DNA of 30,346 bases from Actinomycetales bacterium UBA1416 (GCA_002304945.1 DBPQ01000012.1:1-30346); one strand, 5' to 3'; numbered from the stretch's first letter, positions 16,471 through 24,905 are shown. The notes: generated by a model not told the origin, from the sequence alone. Numbers and translations are program-made.

Positions 16471-17153
16471 GCTGCGGCTGTGTCGAGCAGCCAGAGCGTC
16501 GTGGCGCCGCGGACGCGGGCCGCGGGCACGGGCTCCGTGCCGGGGAGCAACGAGGCCGCCACCATCGGGGCCTTGTCCTGGCCCGCCGCGACGAACCACA
16601 CCTCGTCCGCGTCCGAGAGGCTGGCGCGGGTGAGGCTCACGCGCGTCGGCGGGGGCTTGGGGGAGTCGTGCACCGGCAGGGCACCCTTCCCCTCCACCTC
16701 CACCTCGTCCCGCCCCGGGAAGAGCGAGGCGACGTGCCCGTCCGGCCCGATGCCGAGGACCACGACCGTGAAGTGGACGTCCCGCACCGCGGTCGCGTAG
16801 GCCTCCGCGGCCGCCTCGGCATCCTCGGCCTCTCCGGGCCGGGCCACCTCGTGGACGTTCTCCGGCGGGATGGGGAGGGAGTCAATCCACGTGCGCACCT
16901 GCGAGGCGTTGCGCTCGGCGTCCTCCGCGTAGCGTTCGTCCCCCCACCACAGGTGGACCTGGGACCAGTCGACGGCTCCCGCCAGTTCCTCGCCCACGAT
17001 CGAGTCGAGCATCCGGGTGCCCAGGGTGCCGCCGGTGAGGGCGACGTGCACGGGCGCCGTCACGGACTGGGCGTCCACGAGCGCCAGCAGGAGGCGCAGT
17101 CCGGCGGCGCGGGCGGTGAGCGCGGGGTCCGGCAGGACGATGACGCGTTCCAT
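16458..17153 (-). CDS. pgl: 6-phosphogluconolactonase
   Basis: Pgl (DevB) hydrolyses 6-phosphogluconolactone, the second step of the oxidative pentose phosphate pathway. The 231-residue product has the family motifs ALTGGTLGTRMLDS (38-51), WWGDERYAEDAERNAS (69-84) and GIGPDGHVASLFPG (134-147), the last holding catalytic Asp/His residues. ATG 17153-17151 is preceded by GAGAGGAG on the minus strand. It is the last gene of tkt-tal-zwf-opcA-pgl, 11 nt after opcA, and converges with rbpA. Confidence 0.94.
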   Translation of the reverse strand: MERVIVLPDPALTARAAGLRLLLALVDAQSVTAPVHVALTGGTLGTRMLDSIVGEELAGAVDWSQVHLWWGDERYAEDAERNASQVRTWIDSLPIPPENVHEVARPGEAEDAEAAAEAYATAVRDVHFTVVVLGIGPDGHVASLFPGRDEVEVEGKGALPVHDSPKPPPTRVSLTRASLSDADEVWFVAAGQDKAPMVAASLLPGTEPVPAARVRGATTLWLLDTAAAGAL

Positions 17154-17164
17154 GGGTTCTCCTC

Positions 17165-18100
17165 TCAGAGGGCCGCGACGGCGTGCTGGAGCGCGTCGGC
17201 GTAGACCTCGTCGGCATCGAGCCTCCGGAGTTCCTCCATGAGGCAGTCGGTGGTGGTGCGGGGCGGCAGGTTCATCCGCTGGTCCGGGCGACCGGCGCGG
17301 GAGATCGTGGCGGCGGCCGAGTCCAGGGGCCGGCTGATGCGGACCCGACCCGACGCGAACGTGAGGTCCACGCGGGTGATGTGGATGCCCCCGGAGTCGT
17401 GGAACCGTACGGGAACGCCCACCCGGGACGTGATCCAGCCCGCGAGCAGGTGCATCGACGGCCTGTCCTGGGCGCCCTCCACGTCGATGGACTCGAGCGG
17501 GGAGTCCTCGATCTCGAGCAGGGCGGCGATCAGGGACCGCCAGAGGGTGATGCGCGCCCACGACAGGTCGGTGTCGCCGGGCGAGTAGTTGGCACCGAGG
17601 AGGGCGAGGCTGAGGCGCGCCTCCCGGCTCGTGGCCGGATCGTCCGTGATGCCGGAGATGATGTCGGTGATCCGGCGCTGTGCCATCCGGCCCACGGGCT
17701 CCGCGGCCGGCCGGTGGGGGGTCCTGCCGAACCAGAACGCCACGATCGGGGTGTCGGGCAGGAGAAGGGGGGTGACGAGGGTGTCCTGGTCGACGGCGGC
17801 CGCGCCCCGCGGGTGGAGCACCACGACCTCCGAGGCCCCGGCGTCGCCGCCGACGCGGATCTCGGCGTCCAGGCCGTCCGCGCCCGCCGGTGGCCGGGTG
17901 TTGACGACGATGACGCGCGAGGGGTGCTCGCGTGATGCGGCGTTGGTGACCTCGATGGCCTCCTCGACCTTCTCCGGGCCGTGGGCGAGCACGATGAGCG
18001 TCAGCACGCGGCCGAGGGCGACGACGCCACCCTCCTCCCGCACGGTGACGAGCCGGTAGGCGACGGCGGCGGAGGTGGTGTCCTCCAGTCGGATGATCAT
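17165..18100 (-). CDS. opcA: Glucose-6-phosphate dehydrogenase assembly protein OpcA
   Basis: OpcA is an allosteric/assembly partner of glucose-6-phosphate dehydrogenase, found next to zwf in Cyanobacteria and Actinobacteria. The 311-residue product matches the actinobacterial form: VTLIVLAHGP-like opening strand (LTLIVLAHGPEKVEEAIE), HPSRVIVV, LLLPDTPIVAFWFG with TPHRPAAEP, DLSWARITLWRSLIAALLE, and the C-terminal CLMEELRRLDADEVY. ATG at 18100 is preceded by AAGGGAA. It lies 10 nt after zwf and 11 nt before pgl, so is certainly cotranscribed. Confidence 0.94.
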   Translation of the reverse strand: MIIRLEDTTSAAVAYRLVTVREEGGVVALGRVLTLIVLAHGPEKVEEAIEVTNAASREHPSRVIVVNTRPPAGADGLDAEIRVGGDAGASEVVVLHPRGAAAVDQDTLVTPLLLPDTPIVAFWFGRTPHRPAAEPVGRMAQRRITDIISGITDDPATSREARLSLALLGANYSPGDTDLSWARITLWRSLIAALLEIEDSPLESIDVEGAQDRPSMHLLAGWITSRVGVPVRFHDSGGIHITRVDLTFASGRVRISRPLDSAAATISRAGRPDQRMNLPPRTTTDCLMEELRRLDADEVYADALQHAVAAL

Positions 18101-18110
18101 CGGATTCCCT

Positions 18111-19625
18111 TCAGGGCCTGCGCCACTCGCGGCCGTCGGCGGCCATCATGGCGTCCGCCGACGGCGGCCCCCACGAGCCGGGGCGGTAGGACTCGATGGG
18201 CCGGCCCTCCCAGTGCGCGAGGACCGGATCCAGGATCTGCCAGGAGAGTTCCACCTCGCGTTGCCGGGGGAACAGCGGGGGTTCTCCCAGGAGCACGTCC
18301 AGGAGGAGACGTTCGTAGGCCTCGGGTGAGTTCTCGGTGAAGGCGTGCCCGTAGCCGAAGTCCATCGTGACGTCCCGCACCTCCATGGAGGTACCGGGGA
18401 TCTTGGCCCCGAACCGGATGGTCACGCCCTCGTCTGGCTGGACCCGGATGACGAGCGCGTTCTGGCCGAGCTCGGATGTCTGTGAGGTCTCGAACGGGAG
18501 GTGGGGGGCCCGGGTGAACACCACCGCGATCTCGGTGACGCGGCGTCCGAGCCGCTTGCCGGCCCGCAGGTAGAACGGGACGCCCGCCCAACGCCGGTTG
18601 TCGACGTCCACGCGGATGGCGGCGTAGGTCTCCGTCGTGGACGCCGGGTTCATGCCCTCCTCCTCGAGGAAGCCCTTCACCTTCTGCCCGCCCTGCCAGC
18701 CGGCGGCGTACTGGCCGCGCGCCGTGTGGCGGTCGAGGTCCTCGGGCAGGCGGACGGCGGAGAGCACCTTCTCCTTCTCGGCACGCAGCGCGTCGGCGTC
18801 GAAGCAGACGGGCTCCTCCATCGCGGTGAGCGCGAGCAGCTGGAGGAGGTGGTTCTGGATGACGTCCCGCGCCGCCCCGATGCCGTCGTAGTAGCCGGCG
18901 CGGGAGCCGATGCCGATGTCCTCGGCCATCGTGATCTGCACGTGGTCCACGTAGTGCGAGTTCCACACCGGCTCGAAGAGCTGGTTCGCGAAGCGCAGCA
19001 CCAGGAGGTTCTGGACCGTCTCCTTGCCGAGGTAGTGGTCGATGCGGAACACGGCCTCGGGTGGGAAGACGTCCGAGAGCACGTCGTCCAGCTCGCGGGC
19101 GCTGGTGAGGTCGTGCCCGAACGGCTTCTCGACCACCACGCGGCGCCAACTCCCGTTGGCGGAGCTGGAGAGCCCGGAACGTGCCAGCTGCCCGAGGACC
19201 TTGGGGAAGGCGTTCGGCGGCACGGAGAGGTAGAAGGCGTGGTTGCCGTGGGTGCCGCGCTCCTCGTCGAGCTCGCGCACGGTGGTGGCGAGTCGGTCGA
19301 AGGCGTCGTCGTCGTCGAAGTCCCCGGAGACGAACCGGAAGCCGCCGGCCAGGTGGTCCCACGTCCGCTCGTCGAAGGGGGTGCGGGCCCCGGCGACGAC
19401 CGCCGCCCGCACCCGGGCTGTGAACTCCTCCAGGCTCCAGTCGCGCCGCCCGTACCCGGTGAGGGCGAACGACGGCGGCAGGAGTCCCCGGTTGGCGAGG
19501 TCGTAGACCGCGGGCAGCAGCTTCTTGCGCGCGAGGTCGCCGGTGATGCCGAAGATCACCAGCCCGGAGGGGCCGGCGATCTTCGGCAGGCGGCGGTCGC
19601 GGGGGTCCCGCAGGGGATTCTTCAC
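18111..19625 (-). CDS. zwf: Glucose-6-phosphate 1-dehydrogenase
   Basis: Zwf oxidises glucose-6-phosphate with NADP+, the entry step and main NADPH source of the pentose phosphate pathway. The 504-residue product has the dinucleotide motif GITGDLARKK (26-35), EKPFG (166-170) and the active-site signature RIDHYLGKE (194-202). The start is a GTG (19625-19623) with no close Shine-Dalgarno sequence, 13 nt after the tal stop, so it probably relies on ribosomes leaving tal. OpcA, its partner, is encoded directly after it. Confidence 0.97.
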   Translation of the reverse strand: MKNPLRDPRDRRLPKIAGPSGLVIFGITGDLARKKLLPAVYDLANRGLLPPSFALTGYGRRDWSLEEFTARVRAAVVAGARTPFDERTWDHLAGGFRFVSGDFDDDDAFDRLATTVRELDEERGTHGNHAFYLSVPPNAFPKVLGQLARSGLSSSANGSWRRVVVEKPFGHDLTSARELDDVLSDVFPPEAVFRIDHYLGKETVQNLLVLRFANQLFEPVWNSHYVDHVQITMAEDIGIGSRAGYYDGIGAARDVIQNHLLQLLALTAMEEPVCFDADALRAEKEKVLSAVRLPEDLDRHTARGQYAAGWQGGQKVKGFLEEEGMNPASTTETYAAIRVDVDNRRWAGVPFYLRAGKRLGRRVTEIAVVFTRAPHLPFETSQTSELGQNALVIRVQPDEGVTIRFGAKIPGTSMEVRDVTMDFGYGHAFTENSPEAYERLLLDVLLGEPPLFPRQREVELSWQILDPVLAHWEGRPIESYRPGSWGPPSADAMMAADGREWRRP

Positions 19626-19638
19626 GGCCGAGAGGCTA

Positions 19639-20733
19639 TCAGCCCTCCAGCGCCGTCTTCACCGACGCCAGGAGCTCCTCCCAGCTGATCTCGAACTTCT
19701 CGACGGCCTCGCGTTCGAGCTGGTCGGTGACGTCGTCGAAGTCGACCCCGACGGCGGCCAGGCCGGCCATGACGTCCCGGGCGTCGTCGAGGTTGGGCGT
19801 GATGGTGTCACCCGTGACCTCCAGGTGGTCCGCCGAGGCCTCGAGGGTGGCGCCGGGCATCGTGTTGACCACACCGGGGGCCACGAGTTCGGCGACGTAC
19901 AGCACGTCCGAGTACTCCGGGTTCTTCGTCCCCGTGGAGGCCCAGAGGGCGCGTTGCCGGTTGGCACCCGGCAGGGCCCGGAAGCGCTCGCTGTCGAAGA
20001 ACTCGAGGTAGGCCTCGTAGGCGAGGCGCGCGTTCGCCACGGCAGCCTTGCCGCGCAGGGCGAGCGCCTCGTCGGACCCGATCGCCTCGAGGCGCTTGTC
20101 CACCTCGGAGTCGATGCGGGAGACGAAGAAGGAGGCGACCGAGTGGATGGTGGAGAGGTCGATACCGGAGGCGTGTGCCGCCTCCAGTCCGGCGAGGTAG
20201 GCCTCCATGACGGCGCGGTACCGGTCGATCGAGAAGATCAGGGTGACGTTCACGCTGATGCCCTCGCCGATCACCGTGGTGATCGCAGGCAGGCCCTCGA
20301 GCGTCGCGGGGATCTTGATCAGGACGTTCGGGCGGTCCACCGTCATCCAGAGGGCGCGCGCCTGCTCGACGGACGGGTCGGTCTCGTGGGCGAGGCGGGG
20401 GTCGACCTCGATGGAGACGCGGCCGTCGAAGCCGTCGGTCGCGTCGAACACGGGGCGGAGGATGTCGCACGCGTCGCGCACGTCGTCGGTGGTGGCCGCG
20501 ACGACGGCGTCGTCGAGGCTCGCTCCGGCCCTCGCGAGGGCGCCCATCTGCTCGGCGTAGTCGGCGCCCTTGGACAGTGCCGCGGCGAAGATCGTGGGGT
20601 TGGTGGTGACGCCGACCACGGAGCGCTCGTCGATGTTGCGTTGCAGCGCACCGGAGGTGATCGCGCCGCGGGAGAGGTCGTCGAGCCAGATCGAGACGCC
20701 GGCTGCGGAGAGGTCCTTCAGGTTCTGGGACAT
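19639..20733 (-). CDS. tal: Transaldolase
   Basis: Transaldolase moves a dihydroxyacetone unit between sugar phosphates in the non-oxidative pentose phosphate pathway. The 364-residue product has VGVTTNPTIF (40-49), the Schiff-base motif PNVLIKIPATLEG with catalytic Lys140, and NVTLIFSIDRY and STGTKNPEYSDVLYV, as in the longer actinobacterial transaldolases. ATG 20733-20731 is preceded by AAGGAA on the minus strand. It lies 17 nt after tkt. No pgi gene sits between tal and zwf, unlike in some related operons. Confidence 0.97.
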   Translation of the reverse strand: MSQNLKDLSAAGVSIWLDDLSRGAITSGALQRNIDERSVVGVTTNPTIFAAALSKGADYAEQMGALARAGASLDDAVVAATTDDVRDACDILRPVFDATDGFDGRVSIEVDPRLAHETDPSVEQARALWMTVDRPNVLIKIPATLEGLPAITTVIGEGISVNVTLIFSIDRYRAVMEAYLAGLEAAHASGIDLSTIHSVASFFVSRIDSEVDKRLEAIGSDEALALRGKAAVANARLAYEAYLEFFDSERFRALPGANRQRALWASTGTKNPEYSDVLYVAELVAPGVVNTMPGATLEASADHLEVTGDTITPNLDDARDVMAGLAAVGVDFDDVTDQLEREAVEKFEISWEELLASVKTALEG

Positions 20734-20750
20734 GGTGGTTCCTTGTGGTT

Positions 20751-22856
20751 TCAGCGGGTTGCGGAGATGGATTCGAGGGCGGCGGCGGTCACGGCCTCGG
20801 CGGTGACCCCGTACTCCTTCATGATGCGGGCGCCGTCGGCGGAGGCGCCGAAGGTGTCGATGCCGATGCTGCGTCCGGCGTCGCCGACGTAGCGTGCCCA
20901 GCACGTGGTGAGTCCGGCCTCGACGGAGACGCGCGCCCGGACCGCCTTCGGCAGCACCTGCTCGCGGTACGCCTCGTCCTGCTCGGCGAACCACTCGAGG
21001 CACGGCGCGGAGACCACGCGGGCGTTGACGCCCTGCTCGGCGAGCTGCTCCCGGGCGGCCAGTGCCAGCTGGACCTCCGAGCCGGTGCCGATGAGGATCA
21101 CGTCCGGGGTGCCGCCGGCCGCCTCCGCGAGCACGTAGGCGCCCTTCAGCACGCCCTCTGCGGACGCCAGGGTGTCACCGGTGGCCTCGCCGTCGCCGCG
21201 CGCCGGGACGGGCAGGTTCTGGCGCGAGAGGACGAGGCCGGCGGGCCGGTCGGTGCGCGTGAGGATGCCGCGCCAGGCCTGGGAGGTCTCGTTCGCGTCG
21301 GCGGGACGCACGATGTCGAGGTTCGGGATGGCCCGGTACGCGGTGAGGTGCTCGATGGGCTGGTGGGTGGGGCCGTCCTCGCCCACGCCCACGGAGTCGT
21401 GCGTCCACACGAAGGTCGACGGGATGCCCATCACGGCTGCGAGGCGGACCGCGCCGCGCATGTAGTCGGCGAACACGAAGAAGGTGCCGCCGTACGGCCG
21501 GGTGAGGCCGTGCAGCGCGATGCCGTTGACGATCGCGCCCATGCCGTGTTCGCGGATCCCGAAGTGGAGGGTGCGGCCGTAGACGTGGCCCTGGAAGTCC
21601 TCGGACTGGCGGTCCGGCGGGAGGAAGCTCGGCTCGCCCTTCATCGTGGTGTTGTTGGAGCCCGCGAGGTCCGCGGAGCCGCCCCACAGCTCGGGCAGGG
21701 TCCCGGCCAGCGCGGACAGCACGGACCCCGACGCGGCGCGGGTCGCGACGGCCTTGCCCGACTCGAACACGGGCAGTGCCGACTCCCAGCCCTCGGGCAG
21801 CTCGCGCTTCATGAGCCGGTCGAGGAGGGCGGCACGCTCCGGGTTGGCGGCCTGCCACGCCTCGAGGGCCGGGTCCCAGTCCGCCCGGGCCGCGGCGGCG
21901 CGCTCGGCGGCGTTGCGGCGGGTCTCCCCGACGACGTCGTTCGCGTAGTCGAAGTGCACCTCGGGGTCGATCCCCAGCACCTTCTTCAGGCCGGCGACCT
22001 CCTCGGCGCCGAGCGCGGAGCCATGGGCGGCCCCGGTGCCCTGCTTGGTGGGGGACGGCCACGCCATGATCGTCGTCAGCCGGATGATGGAGGGTTGGTC
22101 GGTGACCTCCTGCGCGGCGCGGATCGCGTCGTACAGGGAGTGGACGTCCTCCTCGTACCCGGTGAAGCCGTTCGTCCAGTCGACGTGCTGGGTGTGCCAG
22201 CCGTACGCCTCGTACCTCTTGAGCACGTCCTCGTTGAACGCGATGTTGGTGTCGTCCTCGATCGAGATGCGGTTGTCGTCCCAGACCAGGATGAGGTTGC
22301 CGAGGTGCTGCGTGCCGGCCAGCGAGCTGGCCTCGGAGGTCACGCCTTCCTCGAGGCAGCCCTCGCCGGCCACCACGTAGACGAAGTGGTCGAACGGCGA
22401 GGTGCCGGCCGGGGCGTCCGGGTCGAACAGGCCGCGCTCGCGGCGGGCGGCCATGGCCATGCCGACGGCGGAGGCCAGGCCCTGCCCGAGCGGGCCGGTG
22501 GTCATCTCCACACCCTTCGTGTGGCCGTACTCAGGGTGCCCCGGCGTCAGGGAGCCCCAGGTGCGCAGCGACTTCAGGTCGTCGAGCTCGAGGCCGTACC
22601 CGGCGAGGTACAGCTGGTTGTACAGCGTCATCGAGGAGTGCCCGATCGAGAGCACGAACCGGTCCCGGCCGATCCAGCGGTCATCCGTGGGGTCGTGGCG
22701 CATGACCTTGTGGAAGAGGAGGTAGGCGAGGGGGGCGAGCGAGATCGCCGTGCCCGGGTGGCCGTTGCCGACCTTCTGGACGGCGTCCGCCGCCAGTGCA
22801 CGCGTCGCGTCGACCGCACGCGTGTCCTTCTCGGTCCACTGGAGTTCCTGCGACAT
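20751..22856 (-). CDS. tkt: Transketolase
   Basis: Transketolase transfers two-carbon units using thiamine diphosphate and a divalent metal. The 701-residue product shows GNGHPGTAISL (30-40), GPLGQGLASAVGMA (121-134), the cofactor site EGCLEEGVTSEASSLAG and, in the second half, DSVGVGEDGPTHQPIEHL. In the cofactor motif the metal-ligand Asp of the usual G-D-G is Glu165 (G-E-G-C), a conservative change. ATG 22856-22854 has GAGGAG about 8 nt upstream; a GTG at 22907 would extend the N-terminus by 17 residues without such a site. First gene of the minus-strand pentose phosphate operon, divergent from ctaB. Confidence 0.97.
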   Translation of the reverse strand: MSQELQWTEKDTRAVDATRALAADAVQKVGNGHPGTAISLAPLAYLLFHKVMRHDPTDDRWIGRDRFVLSIGHSSMTLYNQLYLAGYGLELDDLKSLRTWGSLTPGHPEYGHTKGVEMTTGPLGQGLASAVGMAMAARRERGLFDPDAPAGTSPFDHFVYVVAGEGCLEEGVTSEASSLAGTQHLGNLILVWDDNRISIEDDTNIAFNEDVLKRYEAYGWHTQHVDWTNGFTGYEEDVHSLYDAIRAAQEVTDQPSIIRLTTIMAWPSPTKQGTGAAHGSALGAEEVAGLKKVLGIDPEVHFDYANDVVGETRRNAAERAAAARADWDPALEAWQAANPERAALLDRLMKRELPEGWESALPVFESGKAVATRAASGSVLSALAGTLPELWGGSADLAGSNNTTMKGEPSFLPPDRQSEDFQGHVYGRTLHFGIREHGMGAIVNGIALHGLTRPYGGTFFVFADYMRGAVRLAAVMGIPSTFVWTHDSVGVGEDGPTHQPIEHLTAYRAIPNLDIVRPADANETSQAWRGILTRTDRPAGLVLSRQNLPVPARGDGEATGDTLASAEGVLKGAYVLAEAAGGTPDVILIGTGSEVQLALAAREQLAEQGVNARVVSAPCLEWFAEQDEAYREQVLPKAVRARVSVEAGLTTCWARYVGDAGRSIGIDTFGASADGARIMKEYGVTAEAVTAAALESISATR

Positions 22857-22925
22857 GTCTGATGCTCCTCGCTTCTGGAGTCGGTGGCTGCTCTGCCCGG
22901 CGACCACGTCCGTGGTACTGCCTCG

Positions 22926-22931
22926 ACCCTA
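22926..22931 (-). promoter_or_regulatory. -10 box of the tkt operon
   Basis: On the minus strand TAGGGT fits TAnnnT and implies a leader of about 63 nt before tkt. The region where a -35 is expected has no TTGACA match and adjoins a perfect palindrome, which could mean dependence on an activator. Confidence 0.5.
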
Positions 22932-22953
22932 GCCGGTGGCGCCCCCTCCGCGC

Positions 22954-22966
22954 TGGCAAGTTGCCA
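22954..22966. promoter_or_regulatory. 13-nt palindrome between tkt and ctaB (candidate operator)
   Basis: TGGCAA-G-TTGCCA is a perfect inverted repeat around a single base. It ends at the expected -35 position of tkt and lies about 48-60 nt upstream of the predicted ctaB start. It does not match the cAMP-CRP type, IdeR or LexA sites I know. Confidence 0.4.
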
Positions 22967-23001
22967 CTCCTGGCGGCGAGCAGGACGATCGGGCCGTGAC
23001 C

Positions 23002-23007
23002 TAGGAT
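23002..23007 (+). promoter_or_regulatory. -10 box of ctaB
   Basis: TAGGAT inside GTGACCTAGGATG, the same 13-mer found at the uvrA promoter. Transcription should begin near 23014. The T-A-G of the box is also an in-frame stop for the ctaB frame, so the start codon must lie downstream. Confidence 0.6.
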
Positions 23008-23037
23008 GGAGGGGCGTCCGTCCCGAGGGGAGTCATC

Positions 23038-23979
23038 ATCACCACCCGTCCTGTCCATGCGCCCGAGGGGCGAGCGGCGAGCCGCACCGCGACGACGGCG
23101 GTCCGCGGCTACATCGCCCTCCTGAAGCTGCGCGTGGTCGAACTCCTCCTCATCACCACGGTGCCCACGATGATCCTCGCGGAGGGCGGCTGGCCGGGGT
23201 GGTGGCTGGTCGTCGTCACCCTCGTCGGGGGGACGGCGGCGGCCGGCGCGTCCAACGCCTTCAACATGGTGTACGACCGGGACATCGACGCGGTCATGAA
23301 CCGGACCCGCAACCGGCCCCTCGTGACCGGAGCCGTCTCGGTGCGCGGTGCGCTCGTGTTCGCGAGCCTGCTCGCCGTGGCCGCCGTGGCGTGGTTCGCG
23401 CTCCTGGTCAACTGGGTGTCCGCCCTGCTCGCCCTGGCCGCGATCCTCCTGTACGTCGTCGGCTACACCATGATCCTGAAGCGGCGGACCCCCCAGAACA
23501 TCGTCTGGGGCGGGATCGCGGGATGCATGCCGGTGTTGATCGGCTGGTCCGCCGTGACCGGGTCGCTCGCGTGGGAGCCCCTCATCCTGTTCGGCGTCAT
23601 CTTCTTCTGGACCCCACCCCACTACTGGCCGCTGTCCATGCGCTTCAAGCGGGACTACGCGGCCGCGGGTGTCCCCATGGCCCCCGTGGTGCAGGGCGAC
23701 ACGACCGTGGCACGCCACATGATCCTCCACGCCGCCGCGATGGTCGCGCTCTCGCTGGTGCTCATTCCCGTGGCCCCGATGGGGTGGCTGTACACGACCG
23801 CCGCCGTGGTCGCCGGGGCGTGGTTCCTCGCCTCCTGCGTCCAGCTCTACCGGCGCGCCCTGCACCCCGAGATGGGGAAGCTGGCGGCCATGCGGGTGTT
23901 CCACGGCTCGATCACCTACCTCACCGTCCTGTTCGTCGCCGTCGCGCTCGACCCGTTCGTGGTCCGCCTTCTCGGGTGA
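23038..23979 (+). CDS. ctaB: Haem O synthase (protohaem IX farnesyltransferase), apparent ATC start
   Basis: CtaB/CyoE attaches a farnesyl group to haem B, making haem O for cytochrome oxidase. The protein has many membrane segments, the prenyl-diphosphate motif N76-MVY-D80-RDI-D84, LKRRTPQNIVWGG and FFWTPPHYWPLSMRFKRDY. Start: the first ATG/GTG/TTG in frame after the upstream stop (23002) is GTG 23134, inside conserved segment YIALLKLRVVELLL, which is too late. GAGGGGAG (23025-23032) stands 5 nt before ATC 23038, which gives a normal (M)TTRPVHAPEGR opening, hence the chosen start (313 residues); ATC 23035 and CTG codons at 23122 and 23128 are alternatives. The family's K-P-R-V is K-L-R-V here. 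It is divergent from tkt, as is usual in Actinobacteria, and overlaps xerD by GTGA. Confidence 0.9.
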   Translation: MTTRPVHAPEGRAASRTATTAVRGYIALLKLRVVELLLITTVPTMILAEGGWPGWWLVVVTLVGGTAAAGASNAFNMVYDRDIDAVMNRTRNRPLVTGAVSVRGALVFASLLAVAAVAWFALLVNWVSALLALAAILLYVVGYTMILKRRTPQNIVWGGIAGCMPVLIGWSAVTGSLAWEPLILFGVIFFWTPPHYWPLSMRFKRDYAAAGVPMAPVVQGDTTVARHMILHAAAMVALSLVLIPVAPMGWLYTTAAVVAGAWFLASCVQLYRRALHPEMGKLAAMRVFHGSITYLTVLFVAVALDPFVVRLLG

Positions 23980-24896
23980 CCCCCGTCCACGCGCTCGTCG
24001 CGGAGTACCTCGCCCACCTCCGCGTGGAGCGTGGGCTGTCCCGCAACACGCTGGAGGCCTACGCGCGGGACCTGGCACGCTACGAGACCTTCCTCGCGGC
24101 CCGCGGTCACGCGGACCTCGCCACCGTCGCCCCCGAGGACGTGACGGCCTGCCTCCGTGCCGTGCGGACCGGCGACGACGGCGGCCGTCCCCTCGCGCCG
24201 TCGTCCGCCGGGCGTCTCGTCACGGCAGTCCGTGGCCTCCACCGCTTCGCACTGGCGGAGGGCAGGGTGGCCCACGACGTCGCGGCCGGTGTCGCGCCCC
24301 CCGCGGCCCCCCGGCCGTTGCCCGACGCGCTCGACCACGCCCAGGTGGCAGCGCTCCTCGCGGCGGTCCCGGAGGACGGCGCTCCCGTCTCCCTGCGGGA
24401 TCGCGCACTGCTGGAGCTCCTCTACGGCACCGGGACGCGGATCTCGGAGGCCGTGGGTCTCGCGGTGGACGACGTGGACCTCGACGGCCGCTCCCTCACG
24501 GTGCTCGGGAAGGGCGCCAAGGTGCGGGTGCTCCCGCTCGGCGGCCATGCCAGCGCGGCACTGGCCGCGTGGCTCGTACGCGGGCGGCCCGCTCTCGCGG
24601 CCCGGGGGCGGGGCACTCCAAGAATCTTCCTCAACACGCTCGGCCGCCCGCTGTCCCGGCAGAGCGCCTGGACGGTCCTCCAGCAGACGGCCGAGCGCGC
24701 CGGCATCGCGGAGCACGTCTCCCCCCACACCCTGCGCCACACCTTCGCCACCCACCTCCTCCAGGGCGGCGCGGACGTCCGCGTGGTGCAGGAACTGCTG
24801 GGTCACGCCTCCGTCACCACGACGCAGATCTACACCCACGTCACCATCGACTCGCTGCGGGAGACCTGGGCAATGTCCCATCCACGGGCCCGTTAG
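23976..24896 (+). CDS. xerD: Tyrosine recombinase, XerC/XerD type
   Basis: The 306-residue protein has an N-terminal SAM-like core-binding domain (LVAEYLAHLRVERGLSRNTLEAYARDL) and a C-terminal catalytic domain with the full set: Arg155 (GTGTRISEAVGL), Lys179 (GKGAKVR), His251 and Arg254 (HTLRHTFATHLL), His277 (LGHASVTTTQIY) and nucleophile Tyr286. Length and motifs fit the chromosomal XerC/D recombinases that resolve dimers at dif; it reads more like XerD than like a phage integrase, and nothing mobile surrounds it. GTG 23976 overlaps the ctaB stop as GTGA, so it is translationally coupled to haem synthesis, an unusual pairing. The rarA -10 box overlaps its stop codon. XerC cannot be ruled out. 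Confidence 0.9.
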   Translation: MTPVHALVAEYLAHLRVERGLSRNTLEAYARDLARYETFLAARGHADLATVAPEDVTACLRAVRTGDDGGRPLAPSSAGRLVTAVRGLHRFALAEGRVAHDVAAGVAPPAAPRPLPDALDHAQVAALLAAVPEDGAPVSLRDRALLELLYGTGTRISEAVGLAVDDVDLDGRSLTVLGKGAKVRVLPLGGHASAALAAWLVRGRPALAARGRGTPRIFLNTLGRPLSRQSAWTVLQQTAERAGIAEHVSPHTLRHTFATHLLQGGADVRVVQELLGHASVTTTQIYTHVTIDSLRETWAMSHPRAR

Positions 24897-24899
24897 GCT
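24894..24899 (+). promoter_or_regulatory. -10 box of rarA (leaderless start)
   Basis: TAGGCT begins with the xerD TAG stop codon and ends 6 nt before the rarA GTG at 24906, so transcription would begin at the start codon. Confidence 0.5.
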
Positions 24900-24905
24900 G
24901 CGTGG

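Noticed and set aside
22857..22907. 17-residue upstream extension of transketolase from GTG 22907
   Set aside because: No ribosome binding site, and transketolases of this type begin near MSQELQW; ATG 22856 has GAGGAG upstream.
23976..24896. Phage integrase or integrative element
   Set aside because: Length and motifs fit XerC/D; there is no attachment-site repeat, tRNA or cargo gene nearby, and codon use matches the neighbours.
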